Source of the DNA: Alloprevotella sp.
Lineage (GTDB): Bacteria > Bacteroidota > Bacteroidia > Bacteroidales > Bacteroidaceae
Reading direction: 5' to 3'
Length of the DNA stretch: 31,027 bases
NCBI GenBank assembly: GCA_017477205.1
Contig: JAFUXE010000049.1
Coordinates: 1-31,027 of the forward strand
Shown here: piece after piece, positions 13,834 through 22,665 of the stretch
Layout of the letters: each line of letters starts with the position of its first letter
Position numbering within the stretch: position 1 is the first letter of the stretch
Notes under the pieces: model-generated
Seen by the model: only the letters and a program-made list of their open reading frames with translations
The model's database searches: none
What the model was told of the DNA's origin: nothing
Program-made: the position numbers and the translations under genes

Positions 13834-16752
13834 ATGAGACATTATATATTAAAATGTATAGAGCGACTAAGTGAAGAACGCCCACGCCGCAGTAACATCT
13901 CATTCCCCTCGCCTTTAGGAGAGGGGCTGGGAGTGAGGCTGTTGGGCTTGCTTTTTGCCGTTTTTATGGCCCTTCCCACCTTCTCCCAGGATGCCTTCTA
14001 CATCTACCGCAATGACGGCGACTTCAACGGCTTCTTCTTCGACCAGGTGCAGCGCATGGGCTACTCCAAGTTCGACCTTGACAGCGTGGAGCACGACGTC
14101 TATGTCATCCAAGAGGTGCAGACGGCGGATTCGCTCGACCGCATACCGTTGGCCGCCATCGACTCCGTCGGCTTTCAGCAGCCGGAGATACGCCTGAACT
14201 CCGCCGTGCGGATGATGGACGACCTGAGCATGACGGCCTGTGTCGCCGCTTCGTCAATGGACGCTGAGGCCGAGACGGGCCGCATCGCCTTCACCTCCGC
14301 CCTGCCCGCCGCGCTCCGGCCGCAGGTGGGCGACGTGCTGGCAGGCTTTGACGAGAGCGTATATGGCGAAAGCGGCTTCCTGGGCAAGGTGACCGCCGTG
14401 CGCACCGAAGGCGGGCAGACCGTCTGCGAGTGTGACTTCGTTACCGACTGGGGCGAAATCTTCGACCAAGTGATAACGATAGAGCAGATAGGCACCGACG
14501 CGGCGGGCAACGTGCGCCACCGCGTAGCAGGTCTGAAGTCAAGCGGCAACTACGACCGCACCATCTTCGACTGGAGCGGACGCCTACAGAAGGAGCTCTA
14601 TCACGACGGGCCCTTCAGCGTCAACGTGGGCGTTGACCTCGGATTCACGGCCACGTGCAGCACCGTCTATAACATCTCCGGCGTGTTCGACAAGCACGTC
14701 TTCCTCAAGCTCGTCTTCCGCGAAGGCTTCTCCGCAGGGGCGAGCATACATGCTACCATGTCCGGAGCCCACGAGTGGGACATCCCCACGCCGCTCGGAC
14801 TCATACCCGCCGTCAAGTTCCCGGCCTTCTTCCCCATCTTCCAGTGCGACCCAGCCCCCTCGGGATTCTTCCGCATAGGCGGTACGGCGGATATGAGCCT
14901 TGACCTGCCAAAGGCTGAGTTCGGCTTCTCGCAGACCTTCGTCTATGACAACAAGGCCGACAACGCCTGGACTTTCACCTGGGGAAACCTCGACAAGGGT
15001 GACGACGCGCCTGTCCTCGACACGGACGGCTCGCTGCTCGGCGCGGGCTCCACGTTCAGCGGCTTCGCGCAGATTGGCGCCAAGAGCAACATCAGGCTGG
15101 AGAACAACTCCTGGCTCTCGAAGCTCCTGGAGTTCGCCATTGGCCTTGAAATCTACGCAGGGCCCAAGGTGGAGGCGTCCGTAAACCTGGACTTGACCGC
15201 GAACAACGGCTACGACTACTTCAAGGACTCCCACCTGGAGTTCACCACGTTCAGCTTCGACCGCGAGTTGAAATACAAGTGGCGCGTGGGCAGAAAGAAG
15301 GAGGAGCGTACCTTGTGGAGCGACACGCAGAAGGCGGGCTCCATCACCTGGTACCTGCTGCCCGACTTCCTTGACACGCAGGCCGAGGTGGACAATACCT
15401 CAAAACAGGTCAAGGCCACCGTATTTCCGCGCCGCCGCGTGTTCGCCACCAGCGAAATCGGCATCGGAGCCATTGACGAGTACCGCAACAACGCCATCGT
15501 CCTCTCACGCTTCGGCAAGGAATATGGTTTCCGGGAACAGTTCAACGAGTTCGCCGGTGTTTTCCCTTTCAGCCAGTTTCCCTATGCGGGCAAGTACAAG
15601 ATAGCCCCGCTTATGCGTCTGTTCGGAGAAACCTTCGCCGCACTTAACGAAGGAAAGGAAATTGAAGTGCCGCCGTACATAGAACTCTCCGCCGACACAC
15701 TCACCTTCCAGAGCGAGGAGGAAAGCAATACGCCCCAGACCATCACCGTCAAGAGCAACGGCGTAAGCGTTTTCTACTATCAAGCTGTGCAAGAAAAGAC
15801 GGAATGGGCCATCGGGCAGGCCTATAGCATTGACGACACTCCCAGCTGGTCATGGCTTGAAGTGAGCCAGGTGGTGACCGCCACGGGCGAACGCCGCCTC
15901 AACATCCGCCCCAGCCAGTCGCACGACCACAGCGTAGTTGACCGTCACGCCTATGTCATCGTCTTAGCTACGGGCGGTGGCGAGATCGTACGCGATACCA
16001 TCCGCATAACGCAACTCGGCACCACACGTGTCCCTCGTGGCACGCGCATGGAGGTGAACCTAAGTGCTATCGCTGACGTCACGGCGAAACACACCGTAAC
16101 ATACACCGGCCCCGATGCTCAAGACCCCATCAGCGAAGATGTCAGGCCAACAGCGGAAACAGCGCTGACAGGCGAGGTCGTGCAGGGACTTCAGCACGAC
16201 GACGGCTACTACAGCATCAGTGATCTCACCCTCTCGCGGACGGGCAACCTGCTCACCGTTACAGGGCGTCTTGTTGGAGAACATCCCGTAGAACGTGCAG
16301 AACAGTCTTCCGGAAGCAATAAGACATGGCAAGAAGAAAATGGACGCTCAACCGACCTCACCATCACCGCAATTTTCGATGTGTCGTGGACGGAGCCGCG
16401 CGCAGTGGAAGGAAGCATCAAACTTTCTACCTCCACTACCAAGGCGCAGGGCTCATCATCCGGCAGCAGCAACACATGGGAGCTCAAGCAGACGACGAGC
16501 GACGAAGGTGAAGGCACGTTCCGTTGCACTTGGGAAAAGAATGAGTCCAACGGCTACTATTATCCCACATACACTACGACTTCCTATAAGCGAACCATCG
16601 TAAGTCAGGATTACACCGAGAGCCTCTTTAACGGCTATACTAACACCACGACTGAACGCACCGTGGAGAACCACGTAGGTACGGGTGGAGGCACGGGAAC
16701 ATTTGTAAACCTCAAGCTCCCCACCGAAGACTCGGAGTGGATATACGACTAA
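13834..16752 (+). CDS. Large secreted protein with BACON-like domain, function unknown
   Basis: A 972-residue protein. An unusually long N-terminal region (~34 residues, containing SPLGEGLGVRL) precedes the hydrophobic core LLGLLFAVFMALPTFSQ, the likely signal peptide. Residues ~52-110 (FYIYRNDGDFNGFFF, HDVYVIQEVQTADS, IPLAAIDSVGFQ) are a module recurring in Bacteroidales surface proteins. The middle (~110-600) is beta-rich with a Gly/Phe-rich segment (SGVFDKHVFLKLVFREGFSAG). Residues ~615-730 (LSADTLTFQSEEES, ITVKSNGVSVF, SWLEVSQVV, IRITQLG) resemble a BACON domain, often tied to mucin or glycan binding. The C-terminal ~240 residues are Ser/Thr/Tyr-rich without a sorting tail. It is probably cell-surface; no catalytic site is recognisable. 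A terminator follows 60 bases after the stop. Confidence 0.75.
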   Translation: MRHYILKCIERLSEERPRRSNISFPSPLGEGLGVRLLGLLFAVFMALPTFSQDAFYIYRNDGDFNGFFFDQVQRMGYSKFDLDSVEHDVYVIQEVQTADSLDRIPLAAIDSVGFQQPEIRLNSAVRMMDDLSMTACVAASSMDAEAETGRIAFTSALPAALRPQVGDVLAGFDESVYGESGFLGKVTAVRTEGGQTVCECDFVTDWGEIFDQVITIEQIGTDAAGNVRHRVAGLKSSGNYDRTIFDWSGRLQKELYHDGPFSVNVGVDLGFTATCSTVYNISGVFDKHVFLKLVFREGFSAGASIHATMSGAHEWDIPTPLGLIPAVKFPAFFPIFQCDPAPSGFFRIGGTADMSLDLPKAEFGFSQTFVYDNKADNAWTFTWGNLDKGDDAPVLDTDGSLLGAGSTFSGFAQIGAKSNIRLENNSWLSKLLEFAIGLEIYAGPKVEASVNLDLTANNGYDYFKDSHLEFTTFSFDRELKYKWRVGRKKEERTLWSDTQKAGSITWYLLPDFLDTQAEVDNTSKQVKATVFPRRRVFATSEIGIGAIDEYRNNAIVLSRFGKEYGFREQFNEFAGVFPFSQFPYAGKYKIAPLMRLFGETFAALNEGKEIEVPPYIELSADTLTFQSEEESNTPQTITVKSNGVSVFYYQAVQEKTEWAIGQAYSIDDTPSWSWLEVSQVVTATGERRLNIRPSQSHDHSVVDRHAYVIVLATGGGEIVRDTIRITQLGTTRVPRGTRMEVNLSAIADVTAKHTVTYTGPDAQDPISEDVRPTAETALTGEVVQGLQHDDGYYSISDLTLSRTGNLLTVTGRLVGEHPVERAEQSSGSNKTWQEENGRSTDLTITAIFDVSWTEPRAVEGSIKLSTSTTKAQGSSSGSSNTWELKQTTSDEGEGTFRCTWEKNESNGYYYPTYTTTSYKRTIVSQDYTESLFNGYTNTTTERTVENHVGTGGGTGTFVNLKLPTEDSEWIYD
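13911..13945 (+). repeat. Composite repeat S, copy 2, inside the leader of the 972-residue protein
   Basis: CCCCTCGCC ... GGAGAGGGGCTGGGAGTGAG is the inverse of the intergenic element at 13692-13800. Here it is translated as SPLGEGLGVRL, immediately before the hydrophobic core of the signal peptide. Confidence 0.7.
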
Positions 16753-16811
16753 AGCACGCCCTATCGGGGGCAGCGGCAAGGCAAAGTCGGCGTTAGGCTT
16801 GCTTGAATTGA

Positions 16812-16846
16812 AAACTCCCGCGGCGGCATGTCCGTCGCGGGAGTTT
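16812..16846 (+). terminator. Terminator after the 972-residue protein gene
   Basis: AAACTCCCGCG pairs with CGCGGGAGTTT around a 13-base loop. The trailing T run is short, so this is a stable hairpin with moderate terminator character. Confidence 0.7.
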
Positions 16847-16849
16847 CTA

Positions 16850-16985
16850 CGCGAAGGGCACAAAGCTGCACGGAACAATGCATACCCATGTTCGTGTACC
16901 TTCGTGCCTTTCGTGGTTAGAATTCTCTAGTTAGGAAAAAATAATTTTCCAGTTGAGAAAAAATATTTTCCTAGTTGTGAACATG
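16850..16985 (+). repeat. CACGAAGG palindrome (copy 4) plus GGAAAA/TTTTCC element (copy 2)
   Basis: 16850-16917 is a diverged copy of the palindromic repeat (GCGAAGGGCACAAAG ... CCTTCGTGCCTTTCGTGGTT). At 16928-16985 follow CTAGTTAGGAAAA, TTTTCCAGTTG and TTTTCCTAGTTG. The order and spacing match the pair at 1396-1514. The remaining bases to the fucK stop (17006) hold nothing further that I can name. Confidence 0.65.
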
Positions 16986-17005
16986 AAAAAGCGTATATTT
17001 GCCAC

Positions 17006-18496
17006 TTATATTTGTGTGCGCCGTACAACGTCGCGAGCGGCAGTAAGGTCGGAAATTTCGCCTGCCGCCATCATCTGGCAAAGGATGTTGCCCATCGCCG
17101 TAGCCTCTACGGGACCTGCTACGACCTTGAGACCTGTGCGCTCGGCCGTGAGGCGGTTGAGGAGCTTGTTACGCGAGCCACCACCGATGATATTGATGCG
17201 TTGCAGGGGAGCGAACCCGTCCTTTTCCAATATCGCGGTGAGCTTTTTCACCGCATCGGTATATTTCGTCGCCAGCGACTCTATTACCATACGTGCGAGC
17301 ATGGCCTTCGTGGGCTCTATACTCAGTCCCCGTTCGCGCAGGAAGGCGACAAGTTCCGTTTCCATGCTTTCAGGATTCGTAAAGCGAGGGTCAGCAACGT
17401 CAAAAATGGCGGTTTCATCGAAGGAAGCCTGTGCTGCCTCGGCCAGCAGACGGTCGTAAGTCTCGGCCTCGCCGCGCTCTTCCCACTCCTTCATCAGGCG
17501 TTGCAGGGGATATAGTCCCGGGATGTTTTGCAGGAAGCAAATCCTATGACCCACGCCCCCCTCATTGCTGAAACCGGCAAGGCGCGCCTCCTCGCTCAGG
17601 ATGGGACGCGGAAGCTCCACACCCAGCAGGCTCCACGTGCCGCTACTGAGGAACGCAGAGCCTTCTTCGAGCGGAGCGGCAAGGACGGCACTCTGCGTGT
17701 CGTGACTGCCCACGGCGCAAACGGAGACATCCCCGGAAAGCCCGGTTTCATCGGCAATTTCCCGACGAAGCATGCCCAGGATGCTACCCGGATGCACGAT
17801 GTTGCCGAACAACTCCCGCGAAAGTCCTGCCTGCGCCAAGGTCGCGTCCGACCATTCGCCGCTGCGGGCGTCCAGAAGTTCGCTTGTCGATGCAATCGTA
17901 TATTCGTTACAGGCGACGCCCGTGAGGAAATAGTTGAAAAGGTCAGGAGTGAAGAGGATTTTTGGTGACAAGTGACAAGTGACGAGTGACGAGTGACGGG
18001 TGGCGAGTGACACGTTTTTATGGGCGAGAATATCAACTCTTGTTTCGGCAAGCAGCTGGAACAGCGTGTTGATGTCAATTTGCTGGATGCCGGTGAGGGC
18101 ATAATGTTCGGCACGACTTACCTTCTCGAAGAATTTGGCCTGCATACCTCGGGTTCTCTCGTCGCGATAGCACACGGGAAGCGCCAGCAAGCGCCTTTTA
18201 TCCACGTTGCCACCTTCGGAAGCGTCGATGATGCCATAGTCAACGCCCCAAGTATCGACAGCAAGGCTGCGAATAACGTTGCCATAGCGTGCCGCAGCAC
18301 GGCGAAGCCCCTCTTTCAACTCATCGAAGAGCGCCCAAAAGTCCCAACACAGGTATCCGCCGTCTCGCAGGGGAACATTAGCAAAGCGATATACCTCCTC
18401 AAGGCGGAATTGGGCGGTTTCATCGAGGAATCCCGCCATCACGCGACCGCTTCCGCCACCAAAGTCGGCAGCGAGATACACCTTCTTTCTTGTCAT
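17006..18496 (-). CDS. fucK: L-fuculokinase (rhamnulokinase-like FGGY kinase)
   Basis: A 496-residue FGGY-family sugar kinase. Motifs: AADFGGGSGRVMAG (~9-22), VDTWGVDYG (~80-88), VGSHDTQSAVLAAP, SSGTWSLLGVEL, IIGGGSRNKLLN, and GPVEATAMGN near the C-terminus. By sequence it is of the RhaB type, but its place directly after fucI and fucA indicates phosphorylation of L-fuculose to L-fuculose-1-phosphate, as known for RhaB-like FucK of Bacteroides. Residues ~162-177 (NVSLATRHSSLVTCHL) are an insertion encoded by seven 7-base repeats, placed between LLAETRVDILA and KILFTPDLFNYF; homologues would normally run straight through there. The insertion keeps the frame and probably forms a surface loop. 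The gene starts one base after the fucA stop. Confidence 0.88.
   Translation of the reverse strand: MTRKKVYLAADFGGGSGRVMAGFLDETAQFRLEEVYRFANVPLRDGGYLCWDFWALFDELKEGLRRAAARYGNVIRSLAVDTWGVDYGIIDASEGGNVDKRRLLALPVCYRDERTRGMQAKFFEKVSRAEHYALTGIQQIDINTLFQLLAETRVDILAHKNVSLATRHSSLVTCHLSPKILFTPDLFNYFLTGVACNEYTIASTSELLDARSGEWSDATLAQAGLSRELFGNIVHPGSILGMLRREIADETGLSGDVSVCAVGSHDTQSAVLAAPLEEGSAFLSSGTWSLLGVELPRPILSEEARLAGFSNEGGVGHRICFLQNIPGLYPLQRLMKEWEERGEAETYDRLLAEAAQASFDETAIFDVADPRFTNPESMETELVAFLRERGLSIEPTKAMLARMVIESLATKYTDAVKKLTAILEKDGFAPLQRINIIGGGSRNKLLNRLTAERTGLKVVAGPVEATAMGNILCQMMAAGEISDLTAARDVVRRTQI
17965..18013 (-). repeat. Heptanucleotide repeat, 7 units, inside fucK
   Basis: GTGACAA, GTGACAA, GTGACGA, GTGACGA, GTGACGG, GTGGCGA, GTGACAC (plus-strand reading), exactly 7 bases each. 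Because 7 is not a multiple of 3, translation has a 7-residue period (LVTRHSS-like). It is in frame within the kinase. Confidence 0.85.
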
Positions 18497-18497
18497 G

Positions 18498-19136
18498 TTA
18501 GTTGAAGTAAGGCGAAAGGTTGAAGTCGCGGATGAGCTGCTGCACTTCCTCCTGTGTCAGCGTGCACGCCTGGCAACCCGTCTCCACAAGAATGCGGCAC
18601 GCCATCTCGAAGAAGGTGGCACGCTGGAATACGTCGTCGAAATCGCGTCCGCATACGACCTGCCCATGCTTGGCAAGAAGTATGGAATTGTGCGATTTCA
18701 TCGCCTCTACGACGGCTTCCGCCAGCTGCGGAGAACCGGGACGGAAGTAGGGAACCACGGGAATTTCGCACCCCACATGCACAGGAACCTCAGCCGTCAC
18801 GTTGAAATCTGCAGGGGGTTCCTTCATGCAGGCAATCGCCGTGGCATATTCCGACTGGAAGTGCAGCACGACGTTCACGTCCTTGCGCTCGCGAAGGACA
18901 CCGAGGTGGAAGGTGCTCTCCATAGAAGGCTTCACGCCGTTGAGGCTCTCGCCCGTGGCGATGTCGAGGAGCGCAACCTGTTCGGCACGAAGGGTGGGAA
19001 CCCACGAGCCTGTGCCCGAGACGAGGGCTCGGCCTCCCTCCTGACGCCACGAAAGGTTGCCGCTGCTGCAAAGCATGAGGCGCGCATCGCCGTAGCGGTG
19101 CGCAGCCTCGATAAATTCTCTAAGTTTTGCTTCCAT
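18498..19136 (-). CDS. fucA: L-fuculose-1-phosphate aldolase (class II)
   Basis: A 212-residue aldolase that splits L-fuculose-1-phosphate into dihydroxyacetone phosphate and L-lactaldehyde. Family marks: CSSGNLSWR (~23-31, substrate phosphate loop), VSGTGSWVP, PSMESTFHLGV with the conserved Glu73, LHFQSEYATAIA with His92, and LLAKHGQVVCG with His157. In the E. coli enzyme the zinc ligands are Glu73, His92, His94 and His155; here the second histidine of the H-x-H pair is Gln94, a change worth noting. The length fits the family. It begins 3 bases after the fucI stop and ends 1 base before fucK, a tight operon. Confidence 0.93.
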   Translation of the reverse strand: MEAKLREFIEAAHRYGDARLMLCSSGNLSWRQEGGRALVSGTGSWVPTLRAEQVALLDIATGESLNGVKPSMESTFHLGVLRERKDVNVVLHFQSEYATAIACMKEPPADFNVTAEVPVHVGCEIPVVPYFRPGSPQLAEAVVEAMKSHNSILLAKHGQVVCGRDFDDVFQRATFFEMACRILVETGCQACTLTQEEVQQLIRDFNLSPYFN

Positions 19137-19139
19137 ACA

Positions 19140-20915
19140 TTACTTGTAAATAGGTCCGTAGTTCTGGCAAGCACGATAGTCGGCACCTTCCTTGTCCATG
19201 CCGAAGGCGTTCCAAGCGGCGGGACGGAAGATGTCCTTGTCGTCCACATTGTGCATGCAGACAGGAATGCGCAGGATGCTGGCCAGCGTGATAAGGTCGG
19301 CACCAATGTGGCCGTATGTGATGGCACCGTGGTTGGCGCCCCAGTTATTCATGACGCTATAGACATCCTTGAAGGCGTCCTTTGCGGGGTCAAGGCGCGG
19401 CGTGAACCACGTCGTGGGCCACGTAGGGTCGGTGCGCTTGTCGAGAACGCTGTGGATTTCCTCGGGCACATCGACAATCCAGCCCTCTGCGAGCTGCAGC
19501 ACGGGGCCGAGGCCTTTCACGAGGTTTACGCGCATCATCGTGGCAGGCCATCCGCCTTCGCTCTTGAAGTGGCTGCTGAAGCCTCCGCCGCGGAAGTAGT
19601 CGCGGTCAGCAGGCATCCAACTTGTAGCCTTGAGGCAAGCTTCCACATCCTGTTGTGTCATTTCCCAGAAGGGTTTCATCACGGGCTTGCCGTCGGCACT
19701 CTTGCTGGCACCCGTTCCGTCCAGCGTCGTCGCACCAGAGTTGATGAGATGGATGATGCCGGGAGCGGCAGCACCGGTGAGTTCCTTTCCTGTTACGCGC
19801 TTCACGGCCTCCGGGCTCCAGTAGGTGCGAACGTCGGAGAACAGTTGGGCTTGGTTCGTGAGCAAATGGCCGAAGAGCATCGCCGTGCAGTTCAGGGCGT
19901 CGTTCTCCGTGGCGAGCGTCATGGGTTCGCGCGTGCCGTTCCAGTCGAAGCTTGTGTTGAGAAGAGCTTCCGTGAAGTCGCCGTTGGGCTTCCAGTCCGT
20001 CCACTGGCGCTGTCCCTGGAATCCGGCAGCGATGGCGTTGTGACCGAGGCTTTCTTCCTTGAATCCCATTTCCAGGAGCTTGGGATTTCCCTTCATCAGG
20101 TCGCGAACGATGAGCGTCATCTTCACAATGAACTCCCAGTCCTCGTCCTTCTGCTGGCGCGTCTTCTGCTTCTCGGGGCGGTTCTTGTCCCATCCTTCGT
20201 TCACCTTGCAGTACTTTTCGACCCATTCCATCGCCTTTGCATACTCCTCCTTGTCGTAGATGCCCTCGTCCATGCGGCGCAGGATTTCCACTTCGTCAAC
20301 GCTCTCGTTGCGCATGCCGAGGTATTCCTGGAAGAAGCGGTCATCGACGATAGAGCCAGCGATGCCCATCGTCACGCTGCCGATGCTGAGGTAGCTCTGT
20401 CCGCGCATCGTGGCCACGGCCTGCGCGGCACGGGCGAAGCGCAGCAGCTTCTCTGCCACGTCGGCAGGGATGGTGTTGTCCTCAATATCCTGAACGTCAT
20501 GTCCGTAGATACCGAAAGCGGGCAGTCCCTTCTGGGCATGGGCTGCGAGAACGGCGGCAAGATATACGGCCCCCGGGCGCTCCGTGCCGTTGAAACCCCA
20601 GACAGCCTTCGGCCAGTGGGGATTCATGTCCATTGTCTCGGAGCCGTAGCACCAGCAGGAGGTCACGGTGATGGTGGCTCCCACGCCTTCGCGCTCAAAC
20701 TTCTCTGCGCAGGCAGCACTTTCGGCCACGCGGCCGATGGTGCCGTCGGCAATGACGCATTCTACGGGCGAGCCATCGCCATTTCGCAGGTTCGACGTGA
20801 TGAGTTCGGCTACGGCTTTAGCCAGATTCATCGTCTTTTCTTCAAGACTTTCGCGCACACCACCCTGACGTCCGTCAATGGTGGGGCGAATACCGATTTT
20901 AGGGTAAGTTCTCAT
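19140..20915 (-). CDS. fucI: L-fucose isomerase
   Basis: A 591-residue enzyme that converts L-fucose to L-fuculose in the cytoplasm, with Mn as cofactor. It is strikingly similar to E. coli FucI along its whole length: [21 protein letters not shown] at the start, [34 protein letters not shown]-like [10 protein letters not shown], and the metal/active-site segments [22 protein letters not shown] and CMHNVDDKD that correspond to Glu337, Asp361 and His528. The end [13 protein letters not shown] is also conserved. It is the first gene of fucI-fucA-fucK; 62 bases separate it from the lipoprotein gene upstream. A TAGATTTG on the minus strand at 20981-20988 could be an internal -7 box but has no -33 partner. 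Confidence 0.97.
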   Translation of the reverse strand: MRTYPKIGIRPTIDGRQGGVRESLEEKTMNLAKAVAELITSNLRNGDGSPVECVIADGTIGRVAESAACAEKFEREGVGATITVTSCWCYGSETMDMNPHWPKAVWGFNGTERPGAVYLAAVLAAHAQKGLPAFGIYGHDVQDIEDNTIPADVAEKLLRFARAAQAVATMRGQSYLSIGSVTMGIAGSIVDDRFFQEYLGMRNESVDEVEILRRMDEGIYDKEEYAKAMEWVEKYCKVNEGWDKNRPEKQKTRQQKDEDWEFIVKMTLIVRDLMKGNPKLLEMGFKEESLGHNAIAAGFQGQRQWTDWKPNGDFTEALLNTSFDWNGTREPMTLATENDALNCTAMLFGHLLTNQAQLFSDVRTYWSPEAVKRVTGKELTGAAAPGIIHLINSGATTLDGTGASKSADGKPVMKPFWEMTQQDVEACLKATSWMPADRDYFRGGGFSSHFKSEGGWPATMMRVNLVKGLGPVLQLAEGWIVDVPEEIHSVLDKRTDPTWPTTWFTPRLDPAKDAFKDVYSVMNNWGANHGAITYGHIGADLITLASILRIPVCMHNVDDKDIFRPAAWNAFGMDKEGADYRACQNYGPIYK

Positions 20916-20977
20916 GATATTCTATGTGTGTTTATATTGGTTTCCTGTTTTCATTTGCAGGTTTCGCAAGTGTTGTA

Positions 20978-22618
20978 CTACAAATCTATCACAACCTTGA
21001 TGTCGTAGTTGGACTGGATGTCGTCGGTCTCACCCAGGACGACCACCTTGCCGCGGTTCTCGCCGCTGATGGGCACCCAGGCATAGAGGGTACGGCCATC
21101 GTTGGTAGAGCAGCGATACTTCAGCGACGTGTTACCCATCTCGTAGTGCACGGCTTGCATGGAGGTCACCTTCGACTGCAAGTTGGGCGCCAGGCTCCAG
21201 TCGAGCGTGATGTACTCGGCCTCGTCCTTCGACAGGTCGCAGAGGTAGAAGCCCTTGTCGGTGGCCTCCGTACAGGCGATGCCGTCAACGTATTCATCGA
21301 TTCTCTCGTTGTAGTGGGCAGGGAGCGGACGCGTCTTGATGGTGCCGGTCGCGGCATCGAAGGTGCAGATTTGCCTGTCCCGTACATAAGTGTTTGGGTC
21401 ATTAGCCGACTGCTTGTATTGGCCGACCTCAGCAAAATAGGTGTACGACGTCCTGTCGCTGGCATAGCCAATGTATAAATACCTGTCGTTCTCAAACTCA
21501 ACCGAAGCCTCCGCCTCAGCAATCTTCTCGCCTACCGTGGCCGTCTGGTTGGCCTCGTCGATGTTCACGCTATAGTAGCCCATCGTGTCGTATGCATTGT
21601 TATCCTCATCAAAACTATGGTAGTTGCGCACGGCATAGAGTTTACCACCCAGCGACACGGCCGACCAAATCACGCGAGGTGTCTGGTTGACGTGTGTAGG
21701 CTCTGGTGTCTGCAACTTCACCTTTTTCCCCGTACGGGTGAAATAAATGTATGGTGCATAACCCTCCATATCACCAACGTTCTGATATTCTTCCGAGATG
21801 AAGCAGAAGTTGTTGCCGACAGGCAGGATGCCTACAATCCTGTCCTCACCTGTCGTCACCGGCTGGCTGGAAATAGTTGAGCCGTTGATATTGAGACGCA
21901 GCACGCGTTGGTTGTTATAAAATCGATAGTCATGGAAAGTCATCCAACCATATTCGCGCACATAGAGCGTGTTGCCCACGGCATGGAACCAGCCGTTGAC
22001 CATGCTCTGCGGGTTGTAGCCGTCGTCCATCGGGAACATGCCGCCAGGGGCACCGTCGGCCACGTTCCACTCGAAGAAGGCGCCGTCGCTCTTGCGGATG
22101 ATGTAGTGGGCGCCATGCGAGTCGTGGTGTGCCTCGTTGAAGTCGCCAACGATTTTCATCAGGGCTTTCTTGACTGCGTCTTCCTCCATATCAGCATAGC
22201 CCGGCACATAGTAGTAGCAGTTAGCCAGCCAGAGATAGTCGTCGCCTAACTTGAAGATGAAGTTGGGCTTGATCCTCAAATTCGCCTGAACCTGCTGCAT
22301 GACGGCCGCTGCGTCGCCCTCGCCTTCCGTCTCCACGTTGAAGGTGTAGGTCACTTCGATGAACGAACCGTCGGCTGACACCTTGTAGAGGGCATCCACC
22401 TGCTCGGCCTCGCCGTCGGCACGGGTGGCAAGCACGCTGCGGCTGCCCGAAACCTTTGAGGCAATAGCCAGCGACTTGGCGCCGCGGATGTTAGCACCCG
22501 TCAGCCTCACGCTGCTCGGTACGATGTTGCTGATTCCGCTGCTGTCGCTGTCGCTTCCACAAGCCGCCAGCGTCAGGATGGCAACAAGTGCCATCAGTAA
22601 AAACATGTTCTTTTTCAT
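20978..22618 (-). CDS. Lipoprotein of unknown function, possible beta-propeller
   Basis: A 546-residue protein. The start at 22618 gives MKKNMFLLMALVAILTLAAC, a clear lipoprotein signal with Cys20, followed by a Gly/Ser/Asp-rich linker (GSDSDSSG). The body has many short Tyr/Trp-rich beta segments (DDYLWLANCYYYVPG, GNTLYVREYGWMTFHDYRF, GGKLYAVRNYHSF, NDRYLYIGYASD, RQICTFDAATGTI), the look of a propeller built from 'display value, then constant' blades. I do not recognise a named family. It lies 47 bases after cstA and 62 before fucI on the same strand, so it may be part of the fucose transcript; a surface or periplasmic glycan-sensing or binding role is inference only. Confidence 0.75.
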   Translation of the reverse strand: MKKNMFLLMALVAILTLAACGSDSDSSGISNIVPSSVRLTGANIRGAKSLAIASKVSGSRSVLATRADGEAEQVDALYKVSADGSFIEVTYTFNVETEGEGDAAAVMQQVQANLRIKPNFIFKLGDDYLWLANCYYYVPGYADMEEDAVKKALMKIVGDFNEAHHDSHGAHYIIRKSDGAFFEWNVADGAPGGMFPMDDGYNPQSMVNGWFHAVGNTLYVREYGWMTFHDYRFYNNQRVLRLNINGSTISSQPVTTGEDRIVGILPVGNNFCFISEEYQNVGDMEGYAPYIYFTRTGKKVKLQTPEPTHVNQTPRVIWSAVSLGGKLYAVRNYHSFDEDNNAYDTMGYYSVNIDEANQTATVGEKIAEAEASVEFENDRYLYIGYASDRTSYTYFAEVGQYKQSANDPNTYVRDRQICTFDAATGTIKTRPLPAHYNERIDEYVDGIACTEATDKGFYLCDLSKDEAEYITLDWSLAPNLQSKVTSMQAVHYEMGNTSLKYRCSTNDGRTLYAWVPISGENRGKVVVLGETDDIQSNYDIKVVIDL

Positions 22619-22665
22619 AATCATATCAGTTAAAGTGTTTATAATATACATAGTACATAGCAACT

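Noticed and set aside
17006..18496. Naming the kinase as rhamnulokinase (rhaB)
   Set aside because: Sequence alone would allow it, but no rhamnose isomerase or RhaD is present and it forms a tight operon with fucI and fucA.
18495..21008. Open frame of 837 codons on the plus strand opposite fucA-fucI
   Set aside because: It runs antisense across two well-recognised genes and has no recognisable motif; mirror of codon bias.
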